Shown here: one piece after another, positions 36,535 to 48,522 of the stretch
Layout: each line of letters starts with the position of its first letter
Position numbering within the stretch: position 1 is the first letter of the stretch
Translations under genes and position numbers: made by a program
DNA from: Henckelia pumila
Taxonomy: Eukaryota; Streptophyta; Magnoliopsida; Lamiales; Gesneriaceae
Assembly (NCBI RefSeq): GCF_033568475.1
Contig: NC_133121.1
Coordinates: 806,001-870,000, forward strand
Length of the DNA: 64,000 nt
Direction of reading: 5' to 3'
The notes under the pieces: model-generated
The model's database searches: none
What the model saw: the letters and a program-made list of their open reading frames with translations, nothing else
Told to the model about the DNA's origin: nothing

Positions 36535-36710
36535 GCAAACACTTGTATGCAACCGTTGCACGGGTCGTATTCGTGTGACGGATCTTTTATATGGGTTATC
36601 CATTAAAAAGTATTACATTTTATGTCAAAAATATTATTTATTATTATAAATATGGATAGGTTGACCCGTCTCACGAATGAGACCGTTTCACAGGAGTGTT
36701 ACTCTTTATT
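36535..36710. mobile_element. MITE-like repeat with GTCTCAC-type ends
   Basis: GACCCGTCTCACGAATGAGA followed by CCGTTTCACAGGAG lies at the right side and, on the left, GTTGCACGGGTCGTATTCGT and GTGACGGATC. These blocks are typical of a very common plant MITE built on (G)TGAGACGG ends. A second, shorter relative lies at 38650-38790. Exact ends and target duplication are uncertain. Confidence 0.55.
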
Positions 36711-38649
36711 TATTTATTTTTTTGTACGAGATGGGACTCGTAATCACGGTGCTTCTATTAATTTATTTAATATTATGGTAGTTAATACATTTGCATTACA
36801 AAATACACTTCATATGCCTCCTATGCAAATTAACAACAGACAGGTAAGAAAATGAAAAGTCGAAACAACACAAACGACATGAGACACACGCGAGGTCGGC
36901 AGCAAACACAAGTCAACAACCATTCATGAGTTACCTTCTTTTACAAAAAAAGACAAGGTAATACTCGCACCATATATTAAAAACGGATACCGGAGGCACG
37001 AGGCCAATCAATGCAATATCTTAACGCCGCGGCCTTGGGATTATCATGACCCGAGAAAGGGACACTTTGCGATGTGTGAATTTATTTTCTATTTTGCTAT
37101 CTTCAAATATTTAAGTAGCTTTGAGACAATAACAATGTTATCCGGCCCCCATAATGTCATGCCCTCCTTCTTTCTTTGATTTAGAACTGTTGCAAGGTTC
37201 GTACGTAGTCTAAAACTTTTTCATTTATCTCTTGGTTCCTGTCGCTTTTTTCCACTCTCGCTTTGTGGCCATTAATTGAAACTGCCTCTCATTACTTTCA
37301 ACATTCTTCGAGAACCATTGCAGGCAAGGAAATATAAGGAAAATGGATCATTGTCCTTCATCAAGGAAAGGTATCCCACAAAAACTGTTCGAAGCAGGAA
37401 AGTTCAACTTTTTAACGAAGTTGAATTGAAGTTTTTTTTATATATACGTGCTATTTTTCTGATTTTTTTCCCATGAAACAAGGAAAATACTTATTGAGAA
37501 TATGCAGAACAACTTTTGGAAGTTAGAATCAAGATGCGCTGGTCAATGAAGCTCATACACCAAATACTTGACTAAAGTGCAGTAATTACTGAGTTGGTCA
37601 TAAAGGAGCGATCATTTATATATTTTCTTTATCTGTTCTAGGACTAAAAAAAACAATATTTGCACTTCCTTGATAGTAACTTTTCCTTCAACAGCTCATT
37701 TAGCCTCAAGACAGAATGCAGAGCGCAAGTAGAGCACACAATATCCATAATTTCGAACATAATTATAGAATACTTGCTTTAAATCAATATATTTAAGCTA
37801 AGCCCCAAAAAAGCACAAAAGAGATATTCCAAATGTACAAGTATTGGACAAAAACAGCAAACGAACTCCTGAAACAAATGTCACCATAAAATTCACCGAT
37901 CCGCGTCAAACAAAAAGGAAAACAAACGAAAAATATATGGAAAAAAAAAAACTCAGGCAGTGGATCAAAGCAAAAGGATGGGAAGGACGCACCGATGATC
38001 ATGGGGACTGAATCCGAGGATCATATGATTGAGAGCACAAACTTAAAAGAGGGAGAATGGAGAGACATGTAGAGTAGCTAAGCTTGCTAAGAAACTCTTC
38101 CTCCCCTTCCATTTCACTTTTATGCATGTTACGGTTACAAAAATTGTTTTCCAAACTTTTTTTTAAAAAGTTTTTGCAAACATATGTTATTTCTTTATTT
38201 TAATATAAAATATTCCTTTCAGCCATCTCCGCGTGTCTTTATATAATTTTTTTTTTGACACAAATTTTATGATATTTAAGAGTTAAAATAAATATGTTTC
38301 AATTTCTTGTGTAATCTCACGAGTTAATCATTTTATGTTTGACTCAAAATAAATCAATTTGTTTCGATTTATTATGTAATATCAAGAAGAAAACGATGTC
38401 TAAATGTTAAAATGTAAAATCGTTGAATTTATAAACATTTTGTATTATTGGAGTGGGGTGGTCTAAGCTAATGAGTGGGATTAGATTGGTAGGCAAGAAT
38501 ATTTTACATGTTGGCACATGATGATCTAAGATAACTTCGACCGGCCATGATTGTTAATAACATAAGAGATAATATTTAGGCAAGGTCGTGTCTCCTTGTT
38601 TTCAATCTGAGAGAGATGAACACGAAGTTAGGCATGTAGATTCATCTAA
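36711..38649. other. Intergenic DNA, no supportable gene
   Basis: Open frames of 66-77 codons at 36622-36855, 37276-37476 and 37793-38002 (minus) have no recognisable domain and no matching splice context. The stretch 37200-37420 is slightly less AT-rich and may be part of an unrecognised non-coding transcript or a relic exon. Confidence 0.45.
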
Positions 38650-38790
38650 CAACATATTTTTGTGAGACGGATCTCTTTTTCGATCTAACTTGCAAAAAAA
38701 AAATAAAAAATTTATGCGAATATATACATATATATATTGCCACTTTTGAGCCGTACGTCTCACGAACGACACCGTCCGATAAAAAACTCA
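38650..38790. mobile_element. Second, truncated MITE-like repeat with GTGAGACGG end
   Basis: TTGTGAGACGGATCTCTTTT at the left and CGTACGTCTCACGAACGACA then CCGTCCGATAAAAAACTC at the right are imperfect inverted repeats. They share blocks with the element at 36535-36710. Confidence 0.5.
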
Positions 38791-39439
38791 TTCAAATTCA
38801 AGATTTTAGTCATAGGTAGGACAACCAACTTTTTGCATTATTTAGATGGATGTAACATAATTGTAACATTACAAAAAATTAGTTTATTTTAGTTATTTAA
38901 TTTAATTATCGTCCCGTTATATTCTATATTTGAAAATTGAAATCATTGAACACATTCCTCAAACCAAACATGATAAATTCATGGTAAACCAGTCTAAGTA
39001 AAAACTTTGTCCATAAGCTAAACAAGCAATAACTAATTTTTTTTTTTACCACATTATGAAAGGGGAGAGGACTGTAAAGCCATTTCCAAAAACCTGGATC
39101 AAACAGTCAGGGGCGGTTCTCAGATAAATTAGGTTCGGGGCGAATAAAAAAACAGTGTTTCAATAACTTGAATAGTACTGTGATATATATATAGAATGAT
39201 CCACTCAGGAATTTCGTGTGTACCGCGTGATGTTCGCGCGAACATCTAAAAATTAAAAATTAAAAACTGAGTAGTTCGCGGGAACATAATGTGGTGCACA
39301 CGAAATCGCGAACATCTAAAAATTAAAAATTAAAAAATGAGTTGTTCGCGCGAACATAATGTGGTGCACATGAAATCTATGCACCAGACCTAGTGTGCAG
39401 TGGATCATTATAATTTATCTCAGGACCGCCTTATTGTAC

Positions 39440-39838
39440 CATCTTAATCAAGAAGGTTTTGCAGAAATATCAGATTATCACATTCTAGCTGACTTTCTAT
39501 CTCCTGTTCGCAACCAACGAGATGTTGATGTGTGTGCATTTGTAAGCATGGTTTTCTGTGTTGAAATGGGGTATCGGATTTCTAATATCAAAATTAGAGG
39601 TTATGAATCTTACTGTTTTGACGTGGTAGATGTCGTTGATAATTTGTATTCTGTTCCGCCTCTCCTCGTTGATTCCGAGACATACGAAAGTGATGTTCTG
39701 TGTCGAATTGGAGCCCGAGTAAGTGATGTTATGTGGTACGCCAAGGAATATGGGTTAAAAGCTTCTACCATGTGCTCTATGAATAACATCTTATCCTCCT
39801 ATCGAAATGTGAGAAGAGATTGCGTTCAAGTGGATTAG
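39440..39838 (+). pseudogene. Left-arm copy of the unrecognised protein family, open frame
   Basis: An open frame gives the longest intact version in the window: A-E-I-S-D-Y-H-I-L-A-D-F-L-S, then D-V-D-V-C-A-F-V-S, V-E-M-G-Y-R-I-S-N-I, Y-C-F-D-V-V-D-V-V-D-N-L-Y-S-V-P-P-L, and D-V-M-W-Y-A-K-E-Y-G-L-K-A-S-T-M-C. Frame preservation over at least 115 codons suggests this was once a real protein. After about 39777 the frame reads into the palindrome spacer (reverse of the partner arm), so the C terminus shown is artificial. Function unknown. Confidence 0.55.
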
Positions 39839-40180
39839 AGCACATGGTAGAAGCTTTTAACTCATATTCCTTGGCGTACCACATAACATCACTTACTCGG
39901 GCTCCAAGTCGGCACAGAACATCACTTTCGTATGTCTCGGAATCAACGAGGAGAGGCGGAAAAAAATACAAATTATCGACGACATCTACCACGTCAAGAC
40001 AGTAAGATTCATAACCTCTAATTCTATTTTAGAAATCCGGTACCCCATCTCAACACAGACAACAGTGCTTACAAATGAACACACATCAACATCTCGTTGA
40101 TTGCAAACAAAAGATAGAAAGTCAACTAGAATGTGATAATCTGATATTTCTGCAAAACCTTCTTGATTAAGATGGTACAA
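39777..40180 (-). pseudogene. Right-arm copy of the unrecognised protein family
   Basis: Inverted copy of the left arm. On the minus strand 40180-39986 encodes the N-terminal half (H-L-N-Q-E-G-F-A-E-I-S-D-Y-H-I-L) and 39992-39777 the C-terminal half (D-V-V-D-N-L-Y ... D-V-M-W-Y-A-K-E-Y-E-L-K). It continues with N-P-L-E-R-N-L-F-S-H-F-D-R-R-I, a block also found in array units (P-L-E-R-N-L-I-A-F-L-D-E-R-V). The two halves are in different frames, so this copy is broken. Confidence 0.6.
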
Positions 40181-40430
40181 TAAGGGGCAGTCCTAAGATA
40201 AATTAGGTCCTGAGCGAATAAAAAAATGGTCCTTCAATAACTGAATAGTGTGATATATATATAGAATGATTCACTGCACACTAGGTCCAGTGCATGGATT
40301 TCGTGTGCACCACATTATGTTCGCGCAAACACCCGCGAACATCTAAAAACATCTAAAAATTAAAAATTTTGCGCGAACATAATGTAGTGCACACGAAATC
40401 CATGCACACTAGTTTGCCGCGGATCAAAAT

Positions 40431-41280
40431 TATATATATATATATATATTTATAAACTAATCGAATATTATTATCAAAGTAAACCACAATATATAATTAA
40501 CAAATTTACACATAATAAATGTTCTACATAATTTCTCAAAAATATCCTATTCAACAACCAATATTATTTAAAATGCACTTTTGTCGCATTTTTTGAAGCA
40601 AATTCGTCATTTTTTAAAATCATTGTACGTACGATGAATAATCGTACTAAAATAAAAATATTTTAACTAAACTCAAGTGCAATATAAAATAGTACTAAAT
40701 AATGAACTAAAAACCGAACAAAAAAACATATATATAGGATAATAATAAATTCGCGTAATATGAATTAATAAAATAAAAATGCAATAATCAATTAATAATT
40801 AATAATTGAAAAAAAATAAAAATGTTACATTTTTTCAACACAATTTCAAATTTGAAATTTAAGTAATCGTCATGGTTTAATTGTATAACAAGTAAGAAAA
40901 ACTTGATATGCCTACTTATGAAGCATGAAAGTTTGTGATAAATTTCGTGTTTAAAATAATTTGTTTGTGGTGATTTAACCCAATTGAAGGAAAAAATTTG
41001 CAATAAAACCGGCCTACAATCAATTTTTTTATATTTTTTATTAACTAAAATTATGTATTAATATAAATATTAAGTAAAAAAATAATCGAGACTCATAAAA
41101 AAAACGAGGCTCTGAACGATAACCCAACCCGCCCTACCTGACGATCACCCGTACAAACAGTCAACAAACACCATCCTTGTATATATTTTTTGATAAATAT
41201 TATTGTTTAAAATAAGAATATTTATTGTATATAATATTGATTTATTTTTTATTATTCATATATTTATATTTATATTTATA
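40431..41280. other. AT-rich intergenic DNA upstream of the ATP-citrate lyase gene
   Basis: Low-complexity A/T sequence. A short frame at 40788-41003 (minus) has no recognisable domain. Promoter elements of the downstream gene probably lie in the last few hundred bases; TATATTTATA-like runs around 41255-41285 are candidates but too repetitive to assign. Confidence 0.45.
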
Positions 41281-41501
41281 TTTAAAAAATGGCAGCATCC
41301 AACGAACAGATCATTGCCTAAATCGCCCAACCACCGTCTTCAGTGCCCATCCACTCACACAGCACTGCACCATCGAGTTGGTGAATTTCATCCTTTTGCC
41401 CAAAGCTAACGCTTTTATCCCAAATCATCCCTTTTCCAACAATCAATTTTACAGGATTCATTTACGATTTTGAGCTTGGCAACGGGAGTGGAACAAGAAA
41501 A

Positions 41502-44500
41502 ATGGCGAGGAAGAAGATCAGAGAGTACGATTCAAAGAGGCTGCTCAAGGAGCATTTGAAAAGATTGTCTGGGTTTGATCTCCAGATCCGTTCTGCTCAG
41601 GCATGAATTCGTTTTAGTTTTGCTACTTCTTTTTTCATGATTCCGCGTGATGCTTTGCAATGTGATGATTCTGTGCCGTGAGCCCGTGAGTTACCCGTGG
41701 GAATGTTTTAGTCCATCCGTTTAACCGTTCTTATCATTTGATTTGGGTTCTTGGATCTCTGTCTGATCCGTAGAATAGTTTATAGTGTTTTGAGGTAGCT
41801 TTTCATTTTTCTCTTTTATATCGTTTGATCATCTGCTTAGCCAGAATTGTGTCATCATACTGTTAATTTTTTCAGGGCCAATTAATTCTTCTCATAATAT
41901 ATATTTTAAAATTTTTTGATTGGCTGATTATGTTATAGGCATTAGTTTTATGGCAATCTCCCTTCTCAACAAATACTACCGGTTATTTTCGTTGGAAATT
42001 TTTTAATGATAAAAATTTATTCTTTGTTATTTTACTCGGGTATTTTACTCGGATGTCATTAGTAAAGTTCCTTGGCTACATATTACTAGGCGCCTAATTA
42101 AAATACTGCAAAGTCAGCTATTGAATTCCCTTTGATCCTTTGATCTTACTGCTTCTTCATGTGTATTACACTTGATCAACTATTTTGAAACTGTATTATA
42201 AGACTTGACATCAATGATTGGTGACAAGATAGATATATCTGAGTTTGACACTTCAGTTTTAGATGCCACTTCTGCGAGTTTAAAACAAAAAGACAAAATT
42301 TCTTGAAGCAGATCTCATGATCGCTTGAGAAAATATGATAGCAAGCAAAATACAAGGTTGATATTCAACCTTGGTGTATGAAATATTGAGCGGACAAAAT
42401 TGTGTTAATCCTTGCAATTTTAGTAGGAGTTTGTATGTAACAATTCATTTTTAGTTTTTATTTACCGCATTACAAATATAATTTACTCATGTTACTGTTA
42501 AGAATATTGATTTGGACTTGACTCCATCCGAAAGCTAGCTCAATGAGAGATTGCCCAAGTATATATATGTGTGTGTAACTCTCAGGAACTTTATTTGACC
42601 GATGTGGACAACTAACACACCAACGCACACCCCTCACATTTAGGAATGAAACAACTGGACACTTGGATTGCCCATAGCTGGACCACCCGTTAATGTCGCC
42701 CAGGAATGAAACGACTGCAGCGTGGAGAATTAAAGGGTGACCCAACTATGGGCAGTCCAAGTGTCCAACGCATAACGGTGGAACGTGTCTTTGATACCAT
42801 GTTAAGATTATGAACTTCTTAACATGATATTAGTGTCAGGTTCCACCTTTATGCGTTGGACTGCCCATAGTTGGGCTGCTCTAATATCTGCACGCTCCAG
42901 ATGTTCATTCTTGGATGTGAGTGAGGAGGGTTTTTTTAATTATCCCACATTGGTTGGATAAAAATCCCGAGAGTTCTATACATAGACTTGGACAATCCTC
43001 CCCCTTGAGCTAGTTTTTGGGATTGGAGTTAGGTCTAAGTTTAATTGGCCGCTTGTAACTTGATAGAGGTTTCGGCATGAATCTGATCAGAGCTACATTT
43101 CTGTCACTAAATAATGTCCTTAGGTGACCGAATCGACAGAATTTACTGATTTAACCAACCAAGAACCATGGTTATCGTCCACAAAGTTGGTTGTTAAACC
43201 TGACATGTTGTTTGGGAAGCGTGGGAAGAGTGGGCTGGTAGCTTTGAACTTAGATCTTGCTGAAGTTGCTGAATTTGTGAAAGCACGCCTTGGTGTTGAG
43301 GTGACTGATAATCTTAACCTATGGCATTTTACTATTAATCTTTGGTTGTTCAAATGTTGAAATTTATTCTTCCTAGGTTGAAATGGGTGGCTGTAAAGCT
43401 CCCATAACCACATTCATTGTTGAGCCTTTTGTTCCTCATGAACGAGAATATTACCTGTCCATTGTGTCTGAGAGGTTAGGATGTAGCATTAGCTTCTCAG
43501 AATGTGGAGGTATCGAAATTGAAGAGAACTGGGACAAGGTAAAAATTGCACAATTTTTATAATACTTCCCTTTTGATATGGTTGCATTAGTATTATTTAT
43601 TTATTATTATTATTTTTTTTGGAGAAACTAAGATTGAATCATGATTTGGTTCTGCAGGTTAAGACTATACATCTTCCCACAGAAAAACCAATGACCTTGG
43701 AGGCATGCGCTCCATTAATTGCCACACTTCCATTAGAGGTAAGCTTTTCATCGATTTAATTTGCTGTTGCTAACTGAGTGGTGCTAGTTCAAACTCCATA
43801 TGCTATTATTATTACTGTCTGTAAATTCCAGATGTTTGTTGTTGTCTTGTCTTTGTATCAGTTCTGGTGGATTCTAGTACAAAGCAGGTCTAGCAAGAGA
43901 ATGAGTATAAAAAGACTATAGAAATAATTTTAAAAGAGTAGCTTTAACTCCTCAAAGTTGGAAGGATGGTAAGTTGTAATCAACTCTATTTATTGACCTT
44001 GTAAACCAAAGGTGACTGCAAGGTTCAGCTAGTAATTGGTCTGTTTGAAATATTTTGATCTGCTTGTGCTGGAAAATCAAGCAATAGAATAATAGTTACT
44101 TCGTTGTTTATAGAGCACAAAGTATCATAGAGGTCGGAGACAGTATCCGTATATCCAACCATGCCGACTTTATTCGCACAGGAAGGACGACTATGATAGA
44201 ACTCTCTGATTGGACTCCAAAGAATCTAACCAGCCACTCTAAAAATTGTGTTTTATGTAACTTGGGCAGCAATCAGATTACACCTAAGCCAGAACCTTTT
44301 CACATACATTAGCCTCCTAGAACTAGTCTGCCCAAACTGGTTGGAAGAGTCACAATGATAATATTTGTGTTCAATCCACTCAGTTAACTTGACTAACTCA
44401 GCTAATTTATCAGCTCAAATTATAGCACTAAGTCTCCCCACACTGGTTGGAACAGTCGGAATGATAATTAATTGTATCTGTGCCACCTTGTTAATTTGAT

Positions 44501-47500
44501 TAACTCACCTAATTTGTCCTCTCAAACAATTTTTGTTTGAGCGAACAAACTTCTATACGGATGTAATGAGTAAACTCAAGGAGTGTGTAAGTTCGATGAG
44601 AATGCAGAAAACAGGTTTCTGGATAAGTGCAGTAAAGAAGTTCTACAATCTTCAAATTTGGTCTTTATACAGACAAGAAATTTTGAATCCTGAAATATTT
44701 GAATCACAGATGTCAATGGCTGGTTTATCTCTTGAGAAACTACCCAAATCCTTCCAAAACATGACCACGAACTTTGCAATTGCTAGTTCCAAACATTTAC
44801 TGACACCTGCAGAAGTCCTTTCCAGTTTTCCTCTGTCTAATAGTAAGTTTAGGCAACAAACATTCGATACACTACGCTGTAATGATCCTCAGCTGATTTA
44901 ATATAATAATATAATATCTGATTTAGCGGAAAGTTTCTTTGATCTGTACTTTATCGGCGCTTAACTGCTCTGCTATGAACTATGTCCTGCTACCCTGTTT
45001 GCAACTTTTCTGAGATGCTGTGCTGGTTCTATTCTATTAGACAAGCTTGACTGTTATCAACCATAATCAACGCAAGAAATTAAGATAAACTGAGATTTAA
45101 TGGCATATAATGTAAATAAAGATCCCAGAAATTGACCTCTGTACAAGGAGATTTGCTCTCGTTACCTAGCCTCAGCTAGTAATCTCATTCAAACAAAATA
45201 ACAGTATGTTCAACTCTAACCAACTCTCTACTCTTATAGTTTCTTTTGCCTCTTCCGCAAGACATTAATTCTAAAAACTAGATAATATCTTTGGCCCAAA
45301 TTATTTTGGCCCAATGTACATAAGTCCCTAGCATTGACTGCATCTTCTGAATATGTTCTATTTGACAATTAAGGGGATCAATCATACCTGGTTCAGAGAA
45401 ATCATCTGTTACTCTCTTGCATCCAGACTTGATATCTAAATAATTCAGCTATAAGCTGGATGACAAAACTGTACGTAAACAACTAAAAAAAACAAGCAAA
45501 CACAAAAACTTATTGTCATCAAAGACTCTGCTTTTTGTGCTGAAATATACTTTTTTAAAAACCATCTGGTCTAGGTTTGCCATTTTCTGTGTTTCTTTAA
45601 CTCCATATTGTCAACGCTAAGCCACCGTAAAGTTTTTACCTACTATTAGTTTAATCGTTTTATCGTTATTGTGTTGTTTAATATGCAGAAATCACTGTAG
45701 AATTTACCTTCACCCCTCATGGCATGCTAATTTTTCGTTATCAATTCAGGTTAGGGGGAAGATAGGCGACTTTATTATTGGCGTCTTTTCTGTTTTCCAA
45801 GGTATATACTCCTTGCCAGCCGTGGATTATGTTTCTTGATTTTTATTTCCATTTCCTAGAAATTAGATGATGGAAAGAGTGAAAATGCATGCATCTTTTC
45901 TCTTTCTGGATGCAAAAAAAAGATTTTGGAAGGAAAAGAAATGCTTGCCTTTTTCTTTTTTTTTTTTAAGAAAATGTTTTGCACTTATGTGTTTGATGAG
46001 TCCCAGATTGAGTACATTGTCTTTCTAACTTCATATTTGATGTCCTTCTTTCACCCCAGATCTGGATTTTAGTTTTCTTGAGATGAATCCATTTACTCTG
46101 GTAAATGGAGAGCCGTATCCACTTGACATGAGAGGAGAGTTGGATGATACAGCTGCCTTCAAAAACTTTAAAAAGTATGGCTCATTAGTTGTTTTACATG
46201 CGTGGAACGGTTATTGTTTCCTTTTGATAATCATTTTGTTGCCTTTTATGCAATTTTTTTTTTTTGTTTCAGATGGGGCAATATCGAGTTTCCCCTGCCT
46301 TTTGGACGTGTATTAAGTCCAACAGAAAGCTTCATTCACACATTGGATGAAAAAGTAAGTACCCTGTGTTTCGTGAATCGTGTAACTTTTGCACTTCTAA
46401 AACTTCCTCCATTACTCAAAAGCTTGTTCCCTTGTGCAGTTTTTTTCCATTCATTAGATTAGCAAAAAGGACTTTTTGCTTTTTGTTACATTTTATAGTC
46501 AAGACATTCTATATGATTCACTGGTTTTGAACCTTTGGTAGAGGTTAATCCATCGAAACATTTCGTGATCACCTTGTTGGCATCTTATTCATTCATTTGC
46601 ATCGTGTTACAGACCAGTGCATCATTGAAATTTACTGTCCTGAACCCAAAAGGACGTATCTGGACAATGGTAGCTGGAGGTGGCGCAAGTGTAATATATG
46701 CTGATACAGTAAGTATCCATACTTGTCCATGTGCCTGTGCCGCAAATTTCTACAAAGTTCATAAATATTTTTCCACACTCTATTATTTTGTCAAAAGGTT
46801 GGGGATTTGGGCTATGCATCTGAGCTAGGTAACTATGCGGAGTACAGTGGAGCTCCAAATGAAGAAGAGGTTTTGCAATATGCCAGAGTAGTGATTGACG
46901 TAAGATCTTGAGCTTTATAATCTAAAATTTTCATTCTGATGCACTCAGCTCTTTTTTTTTTTCTTTGCTGGTCCTCCAGTGTGCCACAGCAAACCCTGAT
47001 GGCCGTAAAAGAGCTCTTCTTATTGGAGGAGGTATAGCAAACTTTACAGATGTTGCTGCTACTTTCAATGGAATTATCCGGGCACTCAAGGAGAAGGTTT
47101 AGTTCAAATATTTGATGCATTTAGATAATCTTACTTCTGCATTTATGTGCAAGACTTCACTTTTTTTTTTTTTTTTTTTTGTTTCAACTGAGTAGGAATC
47201 CAAGTTGCAGGCATCAAGAATGCACATTTATGTTCGTAGAGGTGGTCCAAACTATCAAACTGGTTTAGCTAGAATGAGGGCTTTGGGAGAGGAACTAGGG
47301 GTTCCAATCGAGGTAAAAGTTGATGTCTGTTCTATAATAAGCTGCATTCAGTTTATTTTAGGTTCGAGCATTTGCTAAAAAAAAAATTATTCTATTCAAT
47401 TGGGTTGGAATTTGAGCAACTACATTATCTTTGTTTTATGTTTGTCTGTAATTTTTTAAAATTATTTTTAGAAACCTTTTTGATTATCATCATTCCAACG

Positions 47501-48522
47501 CATCAAAGTCAGAAAGATGATCAATTCAATTTGAGCAACTACATTATCTTTTTTTTATGTTTGTCTGGACGAAATTGAATTGATCATCTTTCTGACTTTG
47601 ATGCGTTGGAATGATGATAATCAAAAAGGTTTCTAAAAATAATTTTAAAAAATTACACATTAGTTGAACTCCATACTCAGTCTTGAAAAACTAACTAACT
47701 CCGCTGAGCTATTTGGCAGGCTGACGGAGACTTCTTTTTGTTTTTATGTTGATCTCTCGTTCTGATGGTTTTTTAGACAATTTTGTATGATATCAAGCTA
47801 TTGACGAATAAAATAGTCTCCGCAAGCTATTTAATGAGATCCTACATTAAGGGTAATACCCAAATCATGTATCCAATGATTCGTATTTTTACACATAGGC
47901 GTAATTAATGATATATTGCTGACGCGGCAAATCATGAGACATTAGATCTATCATTGGGGTAATACTCATATGCTAGGTTGAACTCTAGTCCGCAAGCTTA
48001 TAAGATCTTTTAATGACAATTTTTGTATTCAGAAAACATAAGACGTTTAAGATCCCAAAAACCTTTAGTTGGATCTCCCATCACTTTTTAACAAGCTTTT
48101 TAAGCTTACAAAATAAACTATTTCAATTTTGTAGGACCTTAAATTTTATTAAACATTGTAATGTCTTTTTGTAAGTTCTTTCACACCTTCTAAGTTGTTT
48201 TAAAGACCTTGTAAGCAAGGCAAACACTCCCTCAAATTAGCTTCCGATGTAAAAAATTTTATAGTCCAGAAATATTCATATATTTATATTTGATGATTAT
48301 GTTTTCTTTCACTTAAAGATGAGTTTTGAAGGATATTCTTAAACTTGTCTAGATCATTGTCTTTCCTTCGCAAAACATGAAAAGTTATCATAGTAGCGTT
48401 TTTGGATCTGGATCTACGAGTAACATGAATTGCATCGATGATGTAAGCAGGTTTATGGGCCTGAGGCAACAATGACTGGCATTTGCAAGGAGGCAATTGA
48501 GTGTATCATGTCAACTGCATAA
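41502..48522 (+). CDS. ACLA: ATP-citrate lyase (synthase) alpha chain, ACLA type (423 aa)
   Basis: Twelve exons: 41502-41600, 43124-43300, 43377-43538, 43658-43738, 45750-45801, 46060-46174, 46273-46354, 46613-46708, 46798-46899, 46980-47096, 47196-47312 and 48451-48522. They sum to 1272 bases, 423 codons plus stop, the exact length I recall for Arabidopsis ACLA-1. With ACLB it forms the cytosolic heteromeric enzyme that makes acetyl-CoA and oxaloacetate from citrate, ATP and CoA. Landmarks: N-terminal [14 protein letters not shown]-grasp segment [67 protein letters not shown] and the end [16 protein letters not shown]. The first intron starts with GC, not GT. Introns 1 and 4 are long and hold repeats. 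Confidence 0.98.
42480..43010. repeat. Inverted-repeat element in ATP-citrate lyase intron 1
   Basis: ACTATGGGCAGTCCAAG with CCAACGCATAACGGTGGAAC (42747-42788) is matched in inverse by GTTCCACCTTTATGCGTTGG and ACTGCCCATAGT (42839-42872). The hairpin loop contains TGTTAAGA...TCTTAACA. Nearby TCCCACATTGGTTGGATAAA and CAATCCTCCCCCTTGAGCTA are phrases common to a widespread plant repeat. Its class (TRIM-like or other) and exact ends are uncertain. Confidence 0.6.
44290..44535. repeat. Diverged two-copy repeat in ATP-citrate lyase intron 4
   Basis: GTCTGCCCAAACTGGTTGGA ... CTCAGCTAATTTATCAGCTC at about 44325-44417 is repeated, diverged, as GTCTCCCCACACTGGTTGGA ... CTCACCTAATTTGTCCTCTC at about 44431-44526, a period of roughly 105 bp. 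Confidence 0.65.
44533..44901 (+). other. Unrecognised 122-codon open frame inside ATP-citrate lyase intron 4
   Basis: It translates to a protein-like sequence with ordinary composition (M-F-E-R-T-N-F-Y ... [15 protein letters not shown] ... [12 protein letters not shown]). It is the longest unexplained frame in the window. It lies within a 2-kb intron beside the diverged repeat and has no splice partners I can defend. It may be a relic of an inserted gene fragment or element. I do not recognise a family. Confidence 0.3.
47448..47656. repeat. Perfect 85-bp inverted repeat in ATP-citrate lyase intron 11
   Basis: Bases 47448-47532 and 47572-47656 are exact reverse complements (85 of 85) around a 39-bp spacer. 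The spacer itself (GAGCAACTACATTATCTTTT, then TTATGTTTGTCTG) repeats, in direct orientation, the sequence just left of the first arm at about 47413-47447. This is the pattern left by replication template switching. Transcribed within the pre-mRNA, it would form a long stable hairpin. Confidence 0.95.

Larger units (their letters stand above)
39108..40430. mobile_element. Palindromic (foldback) element carrying two inverted copies of the unrecognised protein family
   Basis: The left arm (about 39400-39777) and right arm (about 39838-40200) are inverted copies around a 60-bp spacer. Both encode the same conserved segment in opposite directions. The outer parts contain GGGGCGGTTCTCAGATAAAT and the inverted TAATTTATCTCAGGACCGCC, plus several copies of a TTCGCGCGAACATAATGTGG hairpin unit and GTGCACACGAAATC. 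GGGGCGG-type ends resemble hAT terminal repeats. The same border sequence flanks the relic at 21.6-22.2 kb, so the protein segment and these borders travel together. No clear target duplication was found. Confidence 0.75.

Noticed and set aside
41203-41473. Two overlapping frames just before the ATP-citrate lyase start
   Set aside because: They lie in the 5' leader and use repetitive TTTATA sequence; no domain.
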